Source: Diplodia intermedia
Lineage: Eukaryota > Ascomycota > Dothideomycetes > Botryosphaeriales > Botryosphaeriaceae
Direction: 5' to 3'
DNA: 64,000 bases
Assembly: GCA_021495925.1 (NCBI GenBank)
Contig: JAKEKT010000005.1
Location: 620,001 to 684,000, forward strand
Shown here piece by piece: positions 9,681 to 20,871 of this stretch (position 1 is the first letter of the stretch; each line of letters starts with the position of its first letter). Under the pieces are notes generated by a model that made no database searches, was not told the DNA's origin, and saw only the letters and a list, made by a program, of their open reading frames with translations. Made by a program: the position numbers and the translations under genes.

Positions 9681-11454
9681 TTACTCCCGGCGGTTTGGCA
9701 ATGCTGAACGCAACCACCTCCGATAGTGGGCTGGGATCATTTCCACCACAGACTGGTCCTGTCGGCCAAGTAGAGGGAACTGACCGCCACCAGCAGTCCA
9801 TGTCTTCCACCTCGACATGCCTTCCTCGAGGCTAGGTTCCCCTTCCAATTTCAGCGTGTCCTCCTGTTGAGCCACCGAGTCGATGTAGAGCTCCATCTCT
9901 CCAAAGCAGCCCATGCTCCGAAGCTCATCTAACACCGGCCACCACCACCCCGTGGCCTCCAGTCCATCGAGGATTGCATCGTTTTCGTCCATCATGAAGC
10001 AGTCATCGATGATGAGCCTTCGGAGACAGTGCTGGTTGCTGGACACGAAGGTAAAAAGCTCCACGTCGGTGAAACGAACGTCGTAAAAATGCATTTTCCG
10101 CAGCCTCTTGAAGGTGAGGCCGCGGAGCAGATGACGATCGGATGACATGTATTTATGGTGGATGAATTCCAGGTACAATTCTTCCAATGTCTCACTTGCA
10201 TGGTTGAGCAGCCTGCGCAGCCCGGGGTACTCGAATCGAGTTTGGTCAGAGTCTGTCACCGCCTCCGGAACCAGGCGAAGAACCTTGAGGTGCTCCGCCA
10301 ACTTCTGCAATCGCGTCATGTCGGGGCCGTTCGTCCGGAAGATGGCCGACGACATTCCCTCGCCACACTTACAACAAGCTGGGTGGATCGTTCGGCTTGG
10401 TATCACCGATAATTCGGAGACTGTTTCCGACCTCTTCGTCTCCTGCAGGATCCGCATGATCGTCGACAATGCCCGATATGGCGATCCCACTGGATCAGCG
10501 TGGAAGCATCGATCGTCCTGTCCCCTGTCCCTCCACTCTTGCCAGCTCACACTGTCACCACTAGCATTTAGCCACTGGAAGCTCGTTAGCTTTGGTAGGC
10601 AATATCTCAAGGACGAACTTACCCCATCAAGGGTATTACCGGAGTTACCCAACTCTACAATATCTGGTAGCTGTTGATCAAATGTCATCCAACTCGCTCT
10701 CGGCTGGATCTCTTCCCAAGGTATTGGCCCTCTTGTCTCCTTGATTTTCTCGTCCCACTCCTTCATCTCCGGTGAACGATCCGGTTGCCGAAAGGGTTTG
10801 TCACGACGGTTTCCATGGTCCGGGCTAGTAGGTAGGCTGGTGATGATAACCCGCTCGAATTCCCACCCTGACTGAATTGCGTTCCGAAGAGCTACGAATG
10901 CTGCGTTCGCTCCGCGGTTGGCGATGTGTAGTTGAGCACGCTTCTGGTACCATTCGAAAAAAGGCCGGACGGTGTCTTTTTGCCGCCTGCGGATCTCATC
11001 ACCATCGTTGGCGCATTCCCTTGCTGCGTTGTCATGCCATTCCCTGATCCTAGCAGAGTCCTCGATGTGCCCTTCGTTTGACCGGTCGTCGCGCAAACAG
11101 CGCGGCGGATGACAGTTGGTCAGGTACAGGAAACAGTCGAAGTCAAGGAGGTCCGGATTGTATGTGCTTATGTCGAAAACCAACTCTCTGGCATGCTTTC
11201 GCAGGTCTGGATCGCTGGTAATATTATCGAAAACTTCGATATCACGTTGATGGTCAGAAAGGTAAACCCGATCGAATAGAAATCTGTACACGTCAGCAAC
11301 CGATTCTTACTGTTGACAGATCTTGAGGAGCATACCTCGTGGCATGTTCCCTCCAATTTCGAGACACCTGTCGCACATTGCGGAGTTCCTGTCTCCCCAA
11401 ATACTCCGAGATGTTATCCCGCAGTTCATTGGGAAGAGCCGACAATGTCGTCAT
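9681..11454 (-). CDS. F-box protein with leucine-rich C-terminal region
   Basis: The N-terminus 'LSALPNELRDNISEYLGRQELRNVRQVSRNW' is an F-box (residues about 4-35), which binds Skp1 and recruits substrates to SCF ubiquitin ligases. Exon 1 is 11336-11454; intron 11284-11335 (52 nt, GTATGC...TACAG) is firm because the frame closes without it. A second candidate intron, 10575-10622 (48 nt, GTAAGT...GCTAAC...TTCCAG), is in frame and stop-free, so the product is 557 aa if spliced or 573 aa if retained. The C-terminal half has LRR-like pieces such as 'LEELYLEF' and 'LRRLIIDDC'. The start is the ATG at 11454, eight bases before the F-box; a longer upstream frame lacks an ATG. The substrate is unknown. 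Confidence 0.8.
10575..10622 (-). other. Candidate in-frame 48-nt intron in the F-box gene
   Basis: On the minus strand the segment starts GTAAGT, contains GCTAAC eleven bases before the end, and closes TTCCAG. These are the best splice signals in the gene, yet the segment is exactly 16 codons and stop-free, so either form is translatable. Confidence 0.65.
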
Positions 11455-14400
11455 GTCCGAAGGCCCAATTTGCCTGCAGTCATTCTCAGCAACGCTCTGA
11501 TAAGGAACAGGGGACTTTGAACTAACCTGAGGAAATGAAGTTGGTACCTTGCCACTGACGTGAATGTTAGTCGTTTCAAAATCAGAATTCTGGAATAGGC
11601 GCCTGCACGACAACGAAGGTGATGAAGTGTCTGTTTCAAAGGACGATAGAATTACAATGTTTGCTTCTAACGGAATGTTCAGACTTAAGTATTCGAGTGC
11701 ACTCTACGTTTGAGCCAAGTGCGGCTTCCGCCAGGGTCTTGAGAACTTGATATCAAAAACATCCTCGATACCCAGAGCTGAGAGGTGCCGCAAGGAGTCC
11801 TCGGCACAGTTACCTTGCGGAGGCAGGTCAACCTCGAACAGGACCGTAGCTGAGCAGAAGCAGCGCGCGTCTGCAGCCTTAGCGGCATGGCTGGCCTATC
11901 ATGGCCTGACACAGAAGCGCGGGCGCGGCTATTGTCGTAGTACGGAGAGTAAGATGCTCCCACTCAATCCCCCGCTTCTTCCGAGTCTTTGTCTGTCTGG
12001 CAGTCAAGTGTATGTGGGTGTCTGCCGTGTGGCGTGGGACTTGCCGACGTCCTCGGAGACCAGGTACAACGTACCACAAACAAGGTGCAGGGGCGCGTTG
12101 TCAATCCGGACGCTACCGAGAGACGGGCAAAATTTCCTGGTTCTCTGGTTGCAACGTGGTCCTCACCGCACTGTGGGATCTCCCTCCAGGATTCCAGATC
12201 TTGGGCCCTGGGGCACACTAGGGATCTTGACAGCCGGGATAATTTATGCAAGGCGAGGTTTCTGCAGGCGGCGTCCTGGCGCGTGATCGATACAGGTGGT
12301 TGCAAGGGGATTCACCAATTGATCATTAGCGCTGCCTACCGTCGACGTCATATTCCGAGGCGGTGTTATTGGCTCAATCCGAACATGGTCAAATCATTCA
12401 AAGACGGTACACTGCATGTACGGAGTTTACTCCCCTCAAGTAAATGCCTTGAGTGCGGTATCGCCCGACGTCCGGGAAGTACCGCGAAGACATACAAAGG
12501 GGAAGACCGAGTGCTCACTATTCTGTCACAATGCTGAGTCCACAACTTTCTGGGATTTGCTGGAAGTTTCTTCATGTCCATACCAAAGATGTGTGCGTAT
12601 GAGTAATGGCGGGACTCCGTTGCTATTTTTTCCATGGCAGATGCACGATTACCAACCAAAACAAGCCTACTGGCGCAATCTTGGACGAGGCCCGGTCACG
12701 CTGGCTGCATGCAATCCCAACAAGTACATTGTTCCCATTGAGCTCCGTGAGCCTCAGCGTGGCGAATCGGGTCCTCACCCTGGTTACCGTCAATTAGCGC
12801 CCTGACTGTGCCGCAAAGTGGCAATCCCCAACGCACGACGTGCAGGTAAGCCGACAACTTTGCTTCCTAAGGGGAGATAGCGTGAAACTGCCCGAACGCC
12901 TTATACTATGCGGTTCGCGCACCGCTTTTCACATCGAGGACTCACTTCGAAGAGATGCCGAAGTTCCAATGTCGAGTTCCCACTGAGCTCCAGAAGGCCC
13001 AAGTAGCGCCTACCCCTTACCATTGCAGCACAGCGGCAAACCCAGTCCTTCGGTTCTCAGCAAGCCAGCCAGGCGACGGGCTTGATTTCTCACTGTCTGG
13101 ACTTCGCTGCCTTCTGGAAGGGGTATCCATCGCCAAGAACGCCATAGCCTTAGGAGCGTACGTCTCTGCATGTATGGCATTGGTCGGAGTAGTAGTTTGT
13201 GCATGACGTCTACGAGCCGTTTGCGACGCTCGCAAATTCTCCGTCTTGATCCACCTTCTCCGGTGGAGCGGCCAATTGGGTCGGAAACAAGGCACACGCT
13301 GCCAGACTCATGCAAATAACATCCGATATTGATGTAAAACGTAAACTGGCCGTACTAGTTGCAGCCAGGCTTACGTATACTCTCACTACAATGCCACTGA
13401 GATGCCCAATGACCATGCATTTGGACAACAGATACTTTCCAACGCAAAGGCAGACGAGTTTACGGCTCGTTGAATAGCAACACTCGTATCCGGTGGTTGG
13501 TGGTCTTTGCTTCAATACTTAGCTGGCCGCCTTTCACAGAGGAATGCCATGGTCCGACCGAAGTCTCACTTTGCTTTTCCTTTCTGCGGACTCGGACAAA
13601 CGGCTTCCTCGATGATGCCCAACAAGCTACTGGGGTACAGCCACCCACGATCCTCGTTGTTCACTTCCGCCGGGCCGAGCATCCCCGGCCAATGAGCATT
13701 GCTCTTGGCTTGACCCAGACGCGCGCCTACACATTAGGCGCTTTGCCGCCCTTGTCGCACGACGATAGGTGCATGGTCTTGTCACTGAGGTACTCTCTTG
13801 GAAAGAGCGGTCCGCACTCACAGTGGGCAAGTCAACCGACGACTCACGAGAGGCCCCCGGCCCAGCAATCTGGAAATTGATCGCGACTACCTCCGCAGCT
13901 TGGTGTACCGGGCTTACAACCAGCCCAACTCACCCCAAGGCCCTAACTCTCCGTACCTGTGGCTGATGGACTTTAGTGTCATGTGCATCTCCTCTTGCAT
14001 GGCCGAAGTCGGGGCTCCTCCGCGCTTGCACACTTCCCTCCCAGCACTGCTGCCAGCCCATCCGCTCACTTCACCTCCTTATTCCCGGGATCTCGACCTG
14101 GATGCGTTACTGATTGCCAACTGCTACTGTCTTTGTCTGCACGTCAGCCGAAGACCCGCGATGCTGCCTGAGAGAGTGAATTCGCCATCTAAGAGCCTCG
14201 TGGCTATGTCGCTGCTTTCAGTTCCACTGCATGCCCTGGCCCTCGAGAGGCCGCCCAAATCCCAATCATTCTCGTCACTCTTCCCATCGGCATTTTGTCT
14301 TGTGCCAACCTTACCTTTCACTGATGGTCCATACCTGATGGATGGCCACGATTCACCCACACTCAGCACACTCTCGTGGCGGACTTCTGTCGAAGAGAAC

Positions 14401-16006
14401 CTAACCGCGTTGTACCGCACATTAGCATATGTCACTACTTGAAATCTTGCTCCTCTGATGCCTGCGTGCTGCATAGCTCAAACGCTCGTCGGGATTCGGC
14501 CCACAGTGGCCGTCATCGTCATACCGCCGCTATCTCCAAGGTCCGGAAGAGCTTCAGCTGCAGCTCGACAGCCACATTTATGCAAAGTGCGGCACGGCTT
14601 CCAAACCCTTCATCATATTGGATGCATGTGCCTCTCTTGCAGAGCATCCAGATGCCGGGACTGAGAAGCAACTAATGCAGCAGCAACTCGCTCAGCCAAC
14701 AAGAGCACTGTACGACTGCATTCGAGGGAGGTGCAGCATCATGGCGGTGAAAGCGAAGCGGAAGGACGAGAAAAATGACCATAGCCCACAGTGCGCTAGG
14801 TAATGTGTGAACCAATAACCACGCGGATGCCGTCCGTGGCTTCCTTCCTCCCCTTCTTCCTTTCATCCCGTGTGCGTTCGATGGCGCTGTCTAGACCCCT
14901 CTACACAGAGCTTACTTTGCGGCGCATACACCGGCTCTACAAGGATGGCTACGTTTCCAGACCAAGATAAAGCCTGAATCACAGTTACCCCCTTTCCCCT
15001 GCTCCCGCTCTTCGACGCCCATGCCCGCCAGAAGGTGAAAAGTTTACGAGATGTCATATATCTACGGGCACAAGGCGGCTGACCCATACTTCATCCCACC
15101 ACCCCACATCCACCCGTTTGTGCGCCCACAATCTTTGTCACACGCATGCACGCGCACGTACCCAAATCGTCGTCCACGCCAGGTCTCGATCGGACCCACA
15201 TCTGTCAGAGCGGCAATCTTTCCAGCCGCGAATGTTTGCCTACTTTTTTCTCGTCAAGTTTGCCTGCTTTCCCCGGCGGCTCTCCCCTAGCGGCCCACAC
15301 CCCCCCCCCCCTGGACGATATATGCATACAGCCGTCCGCCGCAAAGCATTTGCCGTTTTGAGAATGCGGCACAGACATCTCGATCCTGCACTGACAGGCC
15401 GATGAAAACGCCCATCTCCCACGCACGCCCCCCCAAGCGAATGTGATGGGCCGCATGGAGCAAAGCAGCAGCTGGACTACACGACAAGCTTGCGGCGAGA
15501 GCGTGGTCCACGTGGATGGCCAAGGTGACGTCACGACAGACACAAAGGCGCAAGAAAGCTCTCCCCTCCTCTTCTGTCCATTACGCTTTCCTTTGCGAAT
15601 TTCCCTCCCAGAGTACTCACGAAAGCCCCACTGGAACTTCGACCGCCAAGATGTGTATTCGGCAGCGATGATCAATCGCCTCCGGCTGTCCCCAGCAGCT
15701 GGCAAGACAATCGCAACAATGAACCTACCCATTATTCCCTTTGTCCCCCACTGTCGAAGCTGCACAAGATGCACAAGCTCAGGAGAAGGCCGATGGAAAG
15801 CGTGTTGAGACACCCACCCTCCCCTCGCCTTCGTCCTCCCCGAGCTCGCGCACTTGTTCAGTAGCACCGAGGGCACGGGGGTTGCCGCGCCCTTGAATCC
15901 CCTCGACAGCAAATTTTACTTTATTTCCACCACGGCCTCTCTCCGCCCTTGAATTTTTGTCTCATTCTCCCTTGCTTTTTTCTTTCAACTGCCCTAACCC
16001 GAACAC
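11455..16006. other. 4.5-kb gene-poor region
   Basis: Many short overlapping frames occur on both strands; none has domain-like composition, and the longest start at non-ATG codons. No tRNA, inverted terminal repeats or reverse-transcriptase-like motifs were found. A run of 12 C lies at 15300-15311. From about 15,100 onward the plus strand becomes pyrimidine-rich and carries E-box and CRE-type palindromes, suggesting promoter function for the candidate gene at 16007. Confidence 0.5.
15508..15533. promoter_or_regulatory. CACGTG E-box and TGACGTCA CRE pair
   Basis: CCACGTGG lies at 15508-15515 and the perfect palindrome TGACGTCA at 15526-15533. These are core sites for bHLH and bZIP/ATF-CREB factors. 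They lie about 470 bp upstream of the ATG at 16007, in DNA with no other assigned gene. Confidence 0.35.
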
Positions 16007-16371
16007 ATGGCTACGACACTCCCGATTTACCTTCCAGCTTCTCGTAGCATTGGACGGCCAGCGCGAAGGACTGCCTCCGACGGAAGGGTGAGGGCAAGCA
16101 ACGTCACACAGGGCATCAAGACAAAAGCAGAGTAAAGGAGGAATCGCATTTTTGAGAGAGGGGCAATGTTAGCCTTTTGCTCTCCCCGCAGATCATACCG
16201 ATCGTTCGGACCATCATATCTACCCAGACCCGTGTGCATCGCTGTAGAAACCGCCCCGCCATCCGTCCCCAAAGCCGAGGCTCGAGAGGAATAAAAGAGA
16301 GAAAAAGAAAAGGAAAGATGAACCGAGGGAAAGAGCAAGGGAAGGGGGGACACTTATTTCGTAGTCGTTGA
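16007..16371 (+). CDS. Candidate cryptic two-exon small basic protein
   Basis: A pyrimidine-rich leader (CTCATTCTCCCTTGC... at 15961 onward) precedes ATG 16007. Exon 1 (16007-16087, 27 codons) begins MATTLPIYLPASRSIG. A donor AGG|GTGAGG and an acceptor after CTTTTGCTCTCCCCGCAG (intron 16088-16191, 104 nt) join in frame to exon 2 (16192-16371), giving 86 aa ending in a Lys/Arg/Gly-rich tail and TGA. Without splicing the frame stops after 42 codons. No homology is recognised. It would be convergent with cullin-1. Low confidence: the signals are good, but the protein is low in complexity. Confidence 0.28.
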
Positions 16372-16635
16372 ACAGAAGGATCGAGAAGGTCCTCCCACAT
16401 GCAAGGAATAATGCACTGGCCCACCCCCTTCCGTTGACATTATCGATGAAGTCCCCGTCTCCTACTGACGCCTGCCCATGAGTGTGCACACGTAATGTAC
16501 GAACGCCAGCGCCAGAAGAAGATAGTTGGTCGTGGCGGCAGACAGACGAGTTGGGCTGAATCTCAGATCCCGACCTTGTCTCTTGCTCGCTGAAATTTGA
16601 AGGCATACTTGACAAGAAGCGCAGCGTCTGCTGAC

Positions 16636-19122
16636 CTAAGCCAGGTAGCCAAGGTCGTTCTCCTCGCCCTCGAGACGCTCCAAGTACTCTTTCTCCAGCA
16701 GAATGTCGATGCACTTCTTGATATCTGCGACCTTGGGCGTAAAGCGGGAGCGGATCTGATTGATCGTCTCACCAACGAGTTGCTGGTGCTTCATCTTCTT
16801 CCTGGACTTCATGATACGCACAATGGCAGACTGGAAGTTGGGTTAGTAATAGAACGGCATCAAAAGACCATGTCGAACTTACCTGCATGAGAAGCTTTCT
16901 GTCCTCCTCGATCGTCTTGTGCGTATCCTCGACTTCTTGCTTCTGTTCACTCTTGATGCCGATGTTCAGGTTGACCTTTAACTTCTTAGTCTTGAAGCCC
17001 TGATTAAGCGTAAAGCTGGTGCCAGGCTCAGGCTTGGAGCCTTCAGGGCTAATAGTCAGAACCTTCGCCTTGAGGAAGACCGCGATGCTGGGGTCCATGG
17101 TTCCCCGGTCCAGCTTCGTTGCCTGCTCAATATCCTCGTAGCTCAGAGTCTCCGAGTCGTTGAAGAGCAACAGGATGGCCATCTGGTAAGTAGAAACCTG
17201 GAAGATGGGCGATGCCTTGCTACCGGGGATCTTGATGTAGCTTGCCCGCATCTCGCCCTTGCACAACTGCCACAGCCATGTGAGCTTGCGGCCTGAGTGC
17301 TTGGAGTTGTAGAAAGCGTTGAAGCGCTCGTACGTCTTGACGATGACCTGCGGAGGAGCGAAAGGAGTGGTAGGGGGGTTGAGCGGCCAGAAACCGGTAC
17401 CGAGGATGTGATAGGTGGCGTCGACAGCTGTCTTCCTGTCCTCATCGTCGAAAGTGTCGCCAACCCACTCCTTGAATGACGAGTTCAAGTCCTTGGAGAT
17501 CTGCATGTCCTGGAACATCCGTTGGAGCTTGTTCGTGTATTCGAAGCCGCACGCGTCCTTCAGCTTGGCGATCATGGAAGTTTCAGCATCATCAGAAGCC
17601 GAGTTGGTGTTGACCAGACGTTTCGCGAGCATGCGCGAGTAGAACTTCTGGAATACGTCCTTATCCTCAATGTACTTGAAGATGGTCATGATCTGCGACA
17701 ACTGCTTCTCCATGTCATCTTCCTCGGACATCTTGGCACCAGACTTCTTGAGCAGCTGGTCGGTGTACTTGGCCAGAAGCTCGGGCGACTTGGTAGATCC
17801 AGACTTGCAGACCTTGTTACGATTGACAAACTCCCTACAAGCATTGTCCAACGACCTAACGAATTCGGATTCGCCTGCGAAAGCCTTGTTGACCAGATCC
17901 TGGTACTGCGTGTGAACTTCCAGCAGTGCCTCAACATACACCTTGGGCTCGAGGTCGTCTGTCGCAACTTTCTCAACCGCAGACAGACCGGCCTTCCGCA
18001 CGTGATTCTCGAAACGGGTCCTGAGAGGGTCAAGGCCTTGGGGAATCCGGGCAAGTAGCTTGTACATCCGCGCCAGATCGTCGATGCGGTCCTGGTCCAG
18101 AAGGAGTTGGAATTCCTCGCGAAGGGCTTGTGAGTGGTCGGCGATCAGAACGGTCTCGCATGTCCTCATGAGAGGGCCCATGATTTCGTCCAGCAGATAC
18201 AGCGGGACACGCTCCTTCTCCTCGTCCAGCCGTGCCTCGGCCTTCTTCATGTAGTCAACGACACTGTTGTCCGCTAGGAATCGACGCGATTCCTGCTTGT
18301 AGTAGTCGGCGGTGGCGTCGAGGAAAGGCTTCTCGAAGAACTCCTTGTACACATCCAGGGTGGTCTTGGTGCTGTCCGATTCGTCCAGGCCGAGGGACAC
18401 AAAGGAGTCCACGACACTCTTGATCTGGTTCTGTTCGATTGTCTCGCCATTCCTCTGTTTCTCCACCAGCCGCAGCACCGACTTCATAACGTTCTCCTGC
18501 GTGGCCATGAACATATCCTCCTTCCACCGCACCAGGTGCAATGTGTAGATGTCGTAGATGTTCTTCTTTCCCTCGTCCATCTCTCGCTTGACCCAGTGAC
18601 GATTCAAGTACCTGAACAGGTGGTTGTTGTATTGACCGGCGGTTGTGTAACGATTCCATTCTTTAATGTAGAACGTTAGGAGGGCTTCGTCGGCGTGTTC
18701 GGTGGACTTCTTGTAAACGTCGGCGAGGTGGACCTTGAGGTACTCGATGAGATGGTGGTAGAGATCTTCGCCGAGAAGATGTGCTTTCTGTGTGTTATTA
18801 TTGCTTTTCCCGAGCCAGTGAGCAGATGGCAACTTACCACCTCCACGGTTGTTGACGCCAGCGGTACCGCCGGTGCCGAAGCCTCCACTGCCCACAGCCT
18901 TCTGGGCAGTACAGAAGTTGTGAATCGCCGTGTAGAGACCCATGTATGTCTTCATATCAATACCTTCTCGCAGGTCGGTCATGATCCGGTCTACGCCGGC
19001 CTGGAGATATGCCCACCTGCAGCGAAGCAGGTCAGCGAGTGCACAGAGGGTCGGGGAAGTGGTGATACGTACGTGCCCGCGGAGTCATCCTTGGTGGGCA
19101 TGGGCGGCATCATAGATGGCAT
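16636..19122 (-). CDS. CUL1: Cullin-1 (SCF ubiquitin ligase scaffold)
   Basis: Scaffold of SCF E3 ligases: the N-terminal repeats bind Skp1/F-box and the C-terminal domain binds the RING protein Rbx1. Four exons: 19073-19122, 18838-19016, 16883-18783 and 16636-16830, giving 774 aa, the normal family length. The introns are 56, 54 and 52 nt. The 54-nt intron (18784-18837) is in frame and ends in the unusual acceptor GAAAG; removing it gives the conserved '[14 protein letters not shown]'. The cullin homology region includes '[24 protein letters not shown]'. The neddylation site is Lys718 in '[12 protein letters not shown]', followed by the winged-helix tail ending in '[15 protein letters not shown]'. 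The start at 19122 gives [13 protein letters not shown] before the first helix. Very secure. Confidence 0.96.
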
Positions 19123-19868
19123 TGTGGATGGGCTGGGGCGGACTGTCGCTCAGGACAGTCGCAGTCGATGCGGTGGAGTAGGAAGGCGAGCGAGGCCGAG
19201 GTGGTGGCGGAAGGATGCAAAGGGAGAGGTACGCTCTCCTTGCCGCTCAAGCGTTGCTTTCTAGAAGGTGAGAACCGACGCGAGAAAGTGCGGTTCGGCG
19301 AATGCAAGCACTAAGCTGCGCGTATCCGGCGGTCCAGCGCAAGCGGTAGCAGGACGCGGCTCGGTAGCGACACGCGGGATCGGGGTGGCTCGCGCGAGAT
19401 GTTGTCGCAGCGGGCGCAGTGCGGGCGACCGACGACAAGGGCGGAGGTCGGGTGTGGACGTGTCGAGGGAGTCGACGGTGAAGAGAGGAGGAGGGTGGGA
19501 GGTGAAGTGGTAAGGTGCAGAGCGGCTGGGCGTGTCCGCCGACTCAACGGCCCAGGTTGCCGCCTACAGCAGCCTCAGCCCTACCGCCCGCGACCCCAGC
19601 TCCCGTCGCCGCAAACCCCTCCGCCTAAGCCCCGAGTCACGCGCAAAAAGCATTTCAGATTCTGCATGGCGAAAGAATACCTCTTGGCACGGCTTTGGGC
19701 AGTTTTCTCATCGCTAGTGGCGCATGTGTCCCCTTTCACGTCGGCCACGGCGCCGCCGCCAGACCCGCCGTTCCCTCCGTCATCACCGCTGAACGCATCA
19801 CCGCCCATGCCGCCCTAGGCTGCCAGCAGTCCAAGTTGAGGCAGCAGCCTCTCATCTTCTCCACCGTC
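19123..19868. promoter_or_regulatory. Cullin-1 promoter and cupin 3' region
   Basis: A GC-rich gap between two minus-strand genes. The cullin promoter should occupy the left part, next to 19122. Frames here, for example one running through GGCGCCGCCGCC-type DNA near 19750, look compositional. No motif was recognised with confidence. Confidence 0.4.
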
Positions 19869-20417
19869 TCAGGCTTCAACCGCTGGCCCTTTCTCGCCAT
19901 AGACCGGATCTCTTTCGAACCAGCCTAGCTTCTCGATCGCGTTGACCTTATCCTCTTCTCCCTTCTTGCCGTAGCACATGTCCCAGTTGCAGCCCCGGGG
20001 ATAGCTCCCGACCATCTCAAAGCCGCCGCCCTGATCCTCCAGAAGCCGGTGGCCGACACCAGCCGGGACGATGATTACATCGCCCTTTTCAACGACAGGC
20101 TCGACTCTGTCATTGTTGGCCTCGCCGCCAAAGCAGAGCCTCGCGCGGCCGTTGCTGATGCAGAGGACTTCATGCGTTGTGCTGTGAAAGTGCGTCGTAG
20201 AGTACATGGTATACCGCCACTGCGGGACCACAACGTCGACATTGCTGAGATGGGTTTCTATGGCTGAGGCTGATGCGGTTGATGGTACAAATGCCGAATG
20301 GTAGACCAGCAACGGTCTCCGTTGAATGCTGGTGTTGGGAGTGAGGTCGTGCGCCGGAATCTGGTGCTTGCTAACTCTCAGGCTTGACAACGGTGTCAAG
20401 GAAATCTTAGGTGCCAT
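19869..20417 (-). CDS. Cupin-domain protein
   Basis: Single exon, 182 aa, a small single-domain beta-barrel cupin. Motif 1 is 'HFHSTTHEVLCISNGRARLCFGG' shortened to its key residues: two His two apart, then Glu five later and Gly nine further on, the usual metal-binding set. Motif 2 is 'GDVIIVPAGVGHRL', which supplies the last His. Composition and the C-terminal 'GSYPRGCNWDMCYG' resemble YjlB-type cupins. The metal and substrate are unknown. I start at the ATG at 20417 (MAPKISLT); the frame extends two codons further to a TTG. There is no targeting signal. Confidence 0.85.
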   Translation of the reverse strand: MAPKISLTPLSSLRVSKHQIPAHDLTPNTSIQRRPLLVYHSAFVPSTASASAIETHLSNVDVVVPQWRYTMYSTTHFHSTTHEVLCISNGRARLCFGGEANNDRVEPVVEKGDVIIVPAGVGHRLLEDQGGGFEMVGSYPRGCNWDMCYGKKGEEDKVNAIEKLGWFERDPVYGEKGPAVEA

Positions 20418-20871
20418 TTCCAAAGATGCTTCTGCACGAATGGGTACAACAAACTGATCCTCGTGCTCCTATAGCAAGCAGAGAATGGGGTGATACGATA
20501 TAGGTCGACCGACTAAAAAGCGTTGTTTCGGGGCCCGCGTTCATGCGACAATGATTGCATTGAATCTACGTCATTCCCGTATCGATATGGATTTGCAAGG
20601 GTCCCGCAGCCAAGCAGCCCAAGCTGTCAAGAATGTGCATACCTTTGATGATCGCAACCCAAGCAAGGACTCAAAGCTACACTCCAAAACAGACCGCAAG
20701 GATGGTCGTAGGTCGATAGACAAGGGAACAATTCCGCAAACGCCGTCCGACGCCGCCACACGCGCCTAGCCAAGTCCTCCAGCGGCTCGCAATGAGCACG
20801 ACCATAGACGCCAAGACAAAAGCTCAAAGATTGAAGCAGAAGTATTTACACAACCAAGTCGCACTCTTGGT
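20418..20871. other. Intergenic, cupin promoter side
   Basis: A 454-bp gap between two minus-strand genes. It should contain the cupin promoter on its left side and the 3' UTR of the gene starting at 22024 on its right. The short frames seen are not convincing. Confidence 0.4.

Noticed and set aside
13798..14442. A 214-codon open frame on the plus strand.
   Set aside because: It starts at a non-ATG codon, has no domain-like composition, and overlaps equally long frames on the other strand.
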